Shown here piece after piece: positions 58,334 through 64,000 of a stretch of DNA of 64,000 bases. The notes beneath the pieces were generated by a model, which was not told the origin of the DNA, ran no database searches, and saw only the letters and a list, made by a program, of their open reading frames with translations. Numbering within the stretch: the first letter of the stretch is position 1; each line of letters opens with the position of its first letter. The translations under genes and the position numbers were made by a program. The stretch spans positions 1-64,000 of the forward strand of contig JAMKCH010022442.1 of the NCBI GenBank assembly GCA_023653785.1. The letters are read 5' to 3'. Origin of the DNA: Ophioderma brevispina. Taxonomy: Eukaryota > Echinodermata > Ophiuroidea > Amphilepidida > Ophiodermatidae.

Positions 58334-59697
58334 TTGGCTACATCAAGCGCTCTAAACATTCCAGTCCTGTCTCTGGCAAAATTCCATCGTTCAGAAATTT
58401 GTCAACACGGAAAAGTGGCAAGACCACAGGCAAAGCCCATGCTCGTGCGTCAATTGCAAGAAATTAAAACCGCTTCTCTCCACCGTCAAGCACAATGTCC
58501 CAACTATTCACATATGGTCGAGATCACCGACGCAAATTTAAAGTCCTCCAAGAATGGGAAGAAAGCTCCTGGCAACGACAACATTCATACAGAATTCTGA
58601 AGAATATGGCACCCAAAGCTGTGCGATGGCTCTCAACTCTTCCTTTCATCCTTGCTTGGGATAGTAATACTCCCTTCAAGATGAAGACTTTGAAGAAGCC
58701 AGCATATGAAACCAGCAAATAGGCCCAAGAGTTAGACTTATCTCGCTGCTATCTCACATCCATATAGCTGCTTGGGAGACGGATACTCGGCAGGAGGATC
58801 AATGATACGGTCGAGGCAAATTTCCCCCGCACCCAAGGTGGATTTCGAAGAGGTTAACATCAACAACTGATCAGGATTATGCAAGACTAGTAATGACATC
58901 GAAAAGCCTTCCAGAAAGAAGAGGAGTTGGAGCCAGTCGTTCATAGCTCTAAATGTTACGTCTGATAGTCTGGCATCGAGTCTCTACCTCAAGATACTCA
59001 AAATCTTATCAGGCTTGTCAAGGTAATAATCCTGCTCATCCAACAGGCTTTTCGTCCTGGAGACATAAAATGGGTAATGCAGCAGCGAAAGCGCCAAACT
59101 TTGGAATGGTGTTCCACAAGATTCTGTCTTGTCCTTGGACCCAGTTATTTTCAACATTTACGTGTCAGATATGCTAAACAGGTGACTGTTCGGCAGTAAC
59201 ACGCAGACATTACGGCACTTGGAAAGCTGCTGATTCCTTGAGGTCTTGGAAAACAGTGATGCAGAAAGACCTAATCACTGTAAGCTAATTCTTCCACCGA
59301 TGCTAAAACTCAGCACCCCAGTTATGTTTTTCACCTTGCAAATTGATGCCCAAAAAGAGGAACTTAAAATAACTCTGGACCCCAGCCTTACTTTCCATCA
59401 ACATACCAAGGTAGTCGCTGCCAAGACGCAGTCTTGTGGCAATCTCCTCACAAGGCTTCCAGGAACTGGATGGGGTTAATCTTTCGACATTTTACATAAT
59501 AGACTCTTGCTTTGGCATACTGAATACGCTGCACCAGTATGGAGTCACAGTGTACACTCACACAAGATTGATGTCATTCTGAATGATGCAATGAGTGGTG
59601 GCCTTTTGGCAACACCTGTAGAATATCTTCCAATTTTCATAAATCCTGCAAACCTTAGGAACTTCCAAACGATCAAGCTCACCAAGAAAGACTGATC
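58334..59697 (+). pseudogene. Decayed non-LTR retrotransposon reverse transcriptase
   Basis: Blocks in order: LKSSKNGKKAPGNDNIHTEF (about 58530-58600), APKAVRWLSTLPF (next frame, about 58610), a QGGFRRG block (about 58835), the region corresponding to the catalytic box (about 59190-59220), KITLDPSLTFHQH with LLTRLPGTGWG (59365-59479), and YAAPVWSHSVHSHKIDVILNDAM (59525-59595). This is the C-terminal half of a Jockey/CR1-type RT; the clade is not resolved. The two catalytic Asp of the YADD box are not visible in any frame where they should be. Multiple frameshifts and stops. Confidence 0.85.
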
Positions 59698-59747
59698 TTC
59701 AACTGTGATTTTGGATTTACACAAATGTACGAACCTATGTTCAACGT

Positions 59748-60115
59748 TCAAACAAATTTATAGAGCGCCAAATATCCAAAGAAAAAAACAATGTTCAGTG
59801 GCGTTATGATAGTCACAAAGAATAAAGCTCTCTCAAAGAGATAAGTTTTAAGCTGACTCTTGAAATTGTTCACATTTGGTGACATCTTGATATGGAGTGG
59901 AAGCGCGTTCCAAAGCACTGGAGCTGCTGAGGAGAAAGATCGGCGGCCATATGTGGATAGGTTCCATTTCGGAGTATGAAGCAAGTATGAGAAGACGAGC
60001 GAAGAAAACGATTTGGGGTGTACAGCGTGATTAAATCAGCAAGACGTGCAAGCTAGTCCATTGAGTGCTTTGTAGGTAAGGAGCAAGATTTTGAAGGAGT
60101 ATCTACAGCAACGTA
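59748..60115 (-). pseudogene. CR1-like retrotransposon 3' fragment
   Basis: Minus-strand LLLTYKALNGLA (about 60080) is followed, after frameshifts, by TYGRRSFSSAAPVLWNALPLHI and FKSQLKTYLFERA (59800-59960). This is the characteristic last ~100 residues of CR1/Rex-type LINE proteins. The 5' part is missing, as is usual for LINE insertions. It converges on the + strand LINE remnant at 58334-59697. Confidence 0.85.
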
Positions 60116-62286
60116 ACATTTACAATGTGTAACTTAACATCTACAATTTATGGTGTCAGGCTTACAGAGTTACTGTACACCACCAGTAGATGAACTTGTA
60201 TTGGCTGAAATGATTTTTATGTTACACAAATATCTGTTTCTTCTCGTATAAGTATATAAATTATCATACAATCAAATTATACAATCATATAATTGTCCCT
60301 TTTGCGAAGATCATTTCAAATAATGTTACACTTGATTTTATGACACCCTTTAGCATGATTTGTACCTTGTTTATACAAACACACACAAACATAAAAAAAA
60401 CAAACACACACACAACAAATGCTGTATAAAATGCAAGAAGTGCTAAGGGGTCAAACTGTGCAATTCTAAAACAGTTTCATCATCCCGGAAGCTCTGTGAA
60501 CATGCCACACCATTGACCATTCCAGGTTTTGATTTGATTCAAAGCTGAACATAAATAATGACAACTCTACCTTTTAAATTAACTTTTCTATGCAATTGAC
60601 AATTACCGCAGTAACACTGACAACTCCCTATGAGAAATGAAACAGACTGAAACAAATGTTGATTGACCGTGAACCCACTCGATGACAGATGTAGCCACCT
60701 TTTGGACATAAAAGGATATTTACAGTATCATTATTATGGCATATATTGACAAACTGTTAGTAAGATAATATTTATTTTCATATACAGCACGAAAATCTGA
60801 TGTGTTCATTTCATTCGCTAATGGAATAGACGCACCACTGATTCACGTTATTATCATATATATTGATTCGAATTTTTTGCCAGTTTAATTCCTTAGAGCT
60901 TTTTCTATGAACCTTTTAGTCGAATATCAAAGTTGACCATGTTATAACAACATTTTAGCCCAAAGAATAACCAATAATATTTTGGGTGAAGGTAATCCTC
61001 ACAGACAAGATATATTTTCTCTTGGGTTAAAAAAAAAAGAGTTTTGCATGTGCAAGGACGGGCACTAGATGTTCACACGTTTATTAAAGATAAATTAAGC
61101 TTTAAAATCATACAAAAAGTGTCCATCATAAACATTATGCTTGCTGGAATGTCCTTTATAAAGGACAAATTACAATCATCACAATTTTAAGATAATTTTT
61201 GTCTTTATCAAAACCTGTTTTCAGGTTTCATAATGCATAAATTAACAGCAAGTATTCTCTGTAATTATACAGATGTATAAATTACAACATATAAAACCTG
61301 TTGATATTTTCATAAGGTTTGGTACACAAAGAGCTAAAATGCATTGTAAAAACTATACAGACAACCAAACCTACGAAAGCATTTTTATGTCAACCTGTTC
61401 TCTTATTTTTGAAATTACACAGTTGCAACACATACATTATTAAAAATAGATTTAAAAAATTAGTAAAAACATTTAAGGGAGTCAGTGGAATGAGTGGGAA
61501 GAGGAGGTGGGTCAAAATTGTGGGTAGGTGGGTAAATGTCATCTGGTACACGATGCATAGTTATATGAACAAACCTGTCTTAAATCCACATCAGTGATTA
61601 ACTAGAGTCAAAATATGTGAAATTTGCATAATATCTAAAGTGGAAGGCCACTTCCAGTAGAAATTCCCATAAATTAGTTTGCCAACTGAAAAATAACAGG
61701 AAAAAAATGAAAACATCAGTGTTTACAGCTGTTTGTATCTCCATTCAGTTTTATTGTTGTAGTAAGTGGTCCTTATGACATAATGACCGAAATATCCGAT
61801 TCTGTCCTTCTTAAGTTGCTTTCTGACTTGGCACTTAAACGGTATGTTAGCATAGCTATACTTGTTACAGACATGCAAAAATCAGATTTTTGATGATTTT
61901 TTTTTAGATTTCTGATTTAGCAAATCACTGATAGTGCCTTTAAATTCATAATCTAAAGCAAAATATTTTAAATACACATATCCCAAATGCCATGCTTTAC
62001 CTCAACTCAACATGGCTTTCAATCTCATCATTGGGGTGGAGGTGATGTCTGGGGTTATTGGCAGTATCCATTAGGATTAAACTATTGTTTTCATCCCTAG
62101 TCATCAGGATATAAATATTGTATTTATCAGAATTAAACATGTTTTCATGGAATAATCTCTAATCCACTATCGAGGTTTATCCTGATGGCTATTTTATCAA
62201 TAGGGCAAGAAAAAAATATTTGCTGTAACATGAAAAATCATGCAAATTAGCACAAAATAAAAAAATACTGCAAGTAAACTTGCGTC
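60116..62286. other. Spacer, no gene recognised
   Basis: AT-rich. It contains a perfect 16-bp palindrome GTCCTTTATAAAGGAC (61151-61166) and a right-end-like match to the TTAA MITE near 61880-61945. A 92-residue frame at 61319-61597 shows no domain. Confidence 0.35.
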
Positions 62287-62526
62287 ATCCCCCTGGCAAG
62301 TTGGCAGTATGGAACATGACCTCAGATGACCTCTGACCTTGGTCCATGACCTTTGACATCATGCTCATATGAGGAAACCCCTATTGCACCTTAACCAACT
62401 TTTCGAAGGAGACCTGAAAAACGAAACCTAACCTTGGTTAGAAAAGCTAACCAAATTGGAACACACATACATACGGACATGCCCGCCCTCACAAATATCC
62501 CCCTCTGCTTTTCAAGCCAGGGGGAT
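62287..62526. mobile_element. Small MITE with ATCCCCCTGGC ends
   Basis: ATCCCCCTGGC (62287-62297) and GCCAGGGGGAT (62516-62526) are perfect 11-bp inverted ends of a 240-bp element. Its right end also folds on itself (ATCCCCCT at 62497-62504 with AGGGGGAT at 62519-62526). The body holds several TGACCT/TGACCTTTGAC half-sites (62318-62360). The ATACATACGGACATGCCCGC tail phrase resembles one near 49870. No coding capacity. Confidence 0.6.
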
Positions 62527-63077
62527 AATAAAAAGCAGCTGACCGACCCATGATTTTCATTTACAACAAAACAACTACAACAAGTAAAATAAAAGATCTT
62601 TGCAATGTCATGGAAAAAAGCTTAGTAGCATGTTGTATTCATTTTAAAGTAAAACTGTGTGTAAAGCTCATCTCAAAAAAAAAAAAAAATCCGACCAACC
62701 GATCCTAAGATTTTTCCTGTGTTGCAGCAAATATTTTTAAGGCCTAGTCATTAAGCGATTGTTTTTACAGAATTCATTGCAATTAGGATTAAGCTATTGT
62801 CTTTACAGAATAAACCTTCAATAATCCACTCTTAAGTTTTATTCCGATGTATCCCGAGCCATTAAGATCAAAGTTTTCTTAAAAGAACAAACCTTTAATA
62901 CTTAACTATTGAGGTTTATTCCCCATTTACTTGTGTCTTGTGAAATAGACATTTTACAAGTATATCTCTGTACCATTACACAAATATACACACATGATGT
63001 ATACTACATGTATATGCACCAAATTACCTGTTTACTTTTTTATAATTCACTATTGTATATGTATATAAAATTTTATA

Positions 63078-63941
63078 CAGGGTGTCCAAAAAAAACATTT
63101 ACCCTAAAAGCACCCCCAATTTCAGATCTTTATTACACATTTATGCAAATTATTTTACATATTGTGAAATCATTATTCATTAGCTTTTCAATACAGAAAT
63201 CCCCGTTTGATTCGGGTCCGAAATTACTGAATTGTGGCCAATTGAATAGAACCTCTGTTTTTTGTCATATGCATAACAGATTTCAAACACTTTACATGAC
63301 CAAAGTTTTGATCATTATAAACAGGTTGATTCTGCATGGTGTCCTGTTGAATGTTTTGTTATACTCTCTAAATTGTAAAAGAATGAAAATCACTCTTTCA
63401 AAGAGTGACTCTAGGGACCAGTCTTTGTTAGAGTTAAATTTCCCTCTTTTGAGAGTGAATGCTGTCAATTCTTCACTCTTATGAAAGTGACAATTCAATG
63501 AAGAGTAATCATAAACAAAAATCACTCTTTAAAGAGTAAAATTTAACTCCAACAAAGACTGGTCCTTGAAAGAGTGATTTTCACTCTTTTACATTTAGAG
63601 AGTTAAGTGTGATTATGTTGCAGCATATTTGCAATGTGAGAATTTATTTTCAATGCAGGTTTCATAAAAAAATTAAAGAGCATGAGTACACCATACAATC
63701 ACCAATATTGTGTAGTGTGTACACTAAAACTCCCCAGTTCTACAAGTGAAACAAAACAGTGGCTTTTACTACAATGGTCACAATCCATCATTTTGGATCC
63801 AAATCAAATGGGGATTTCTGTATTGAAAAGCTAATGAATAATACTTTCACAATAAGTAAAAATAATTTGCATAAATGTTTAATAAAGACTTGAAATTGGA
63901 GGTGCTTTTTAGGGGTATAAAGTCTTTTTTGGGACACCCTT
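63078..63941. mobile_element. Tc1/mariner-like MITE (864 bp)
   Basis: Terminal inverted repeats of ~165 bp. The left begins CAGGGTGTCC, and the inverted right end begins AAGGGTGTCC. Both share GGGGATTTCTGTATTGAAAA and AGCTAATGAATAAT. The element is bounded by TA on both sides (63076-63077 and 63942-63943), the Tc1/mariner target. The interior is occupied by a second palindromic element. The 191-residue frame 62909-63484 crosses the left end and is incidental. Confidence 0.8.
63363..63603. mobile_element. Nested palindromic MITE (241 bp)
   Basis: Nearly the whole length is an inverted repeat. The left arm starts ACTCTCTAAATTGTAAAAG, and the inverted right arm starts ACTCTCTAAATGTAAAAGAG. Both continue through GAAAATCACTCTTTCAA, GGACCAGTCTTTGTT and GAGTTAAATTT. 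It sits inside the mariner-like MITE, so it is the younger insertion or that element's own palindromic core. The target duplication is unclear. Confidence 0.75.
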
Positions 63942-64000
63942 TAGTTGTATCATTATTAGATTCATTTTTCACACTTTAATAGTACTCTAATTGTTAGATG

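Noticed and set aside
62909..63484. 191-residue + strand frame
   Set aside because: It runs across the end of a mariner-like MITE and into a nested palindrome, so it is a chance frame with no domain.

Overview
The window looks like a gene-poor, AT-rich, repeat-dominated stretch of an invertebrate nuclear genome. A marine deuterostome such as an echinoderm or hemichordate would fit, but this is inference only. Eukaryotic origin is shown by Ty3/gypsy and non-LTR retrotransposon remnants, several non-autonomous DNA transposons with terminal inverted repeats (TIRs), short-period minisatellites, and the absence of long intact reading frames or operon-like packing. I found no complete cellular gene, no rRNA, no convincing tRNA and no CRISPR array.

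Layout. 1-3.7 kb: two copies of a ~2.4 kb-period direct duplication, the first entering from the left edge. 3.7-5.6 kb: unique DNA with a small fold-back and, at its right end, a 146-bp MITE. 5.6-8.5 kb: a ~1.47 kb tandem duplication containing a CpG-rich 20-23 bp minisatellite, which reappears inverted at 9.4-9.8 kb. 9.8-13.4 kb: non-coding DNA with a ~1 kb degenerate TTTCAAGTAAT-type repeat. 13.4-27.3 kb: a large direct duplication (two long copies and a truncated third; unit ~6.2-6.6 kb). It is A-rich on the + strand and carries several short, mostly + strand open reading frames that I cannot assign. One copy alone contains a hAT-like insertion with an 8-bp target duplication. 27.4-27.7 kb: an element with CAGTGGCG-type ends. 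28.2-32.2 kb: a decayed Ty3/gypsy retrotransposon on the minus strand (gag, protease, RT, RNase H, integrase). 33.0-33.7 kb: a tandem repeat with nuclear-receptor-like half-sites. 36.6-42.1 kb: a large inverted-repeat structure whose ~1.3-1.5 kb arms are built of ~370 bp tandem units. 45-52 kb: tandem and dispersed repeats, including six copies of a module ending in a CG-rich hairpin. 54.5-58.1 kb: a TTAA-flanked MITE and two fold-backs. 58.3-60.1 kb: two decayed non-LTR retrotransposon fragments converging tail to tail. 62.3-64 kb: a small MITE, then a mariner-like MITE with another palindromic element inside it.

The duplicated blocks differ mostly by single-base insertions and deletions. 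This could be genuine decay, but it is also what unpolished long-read sequence looks like, so reading frames there cannot be trusted. The most interesting candidate for something undescribed is the 6.2-6.6 kb tandem unit at 13.4-27.3 kb. It has compact, mainly + strand open frames, one region of which encodes related segments twice in tandem, and it has been targeted by a transposon in one copy.
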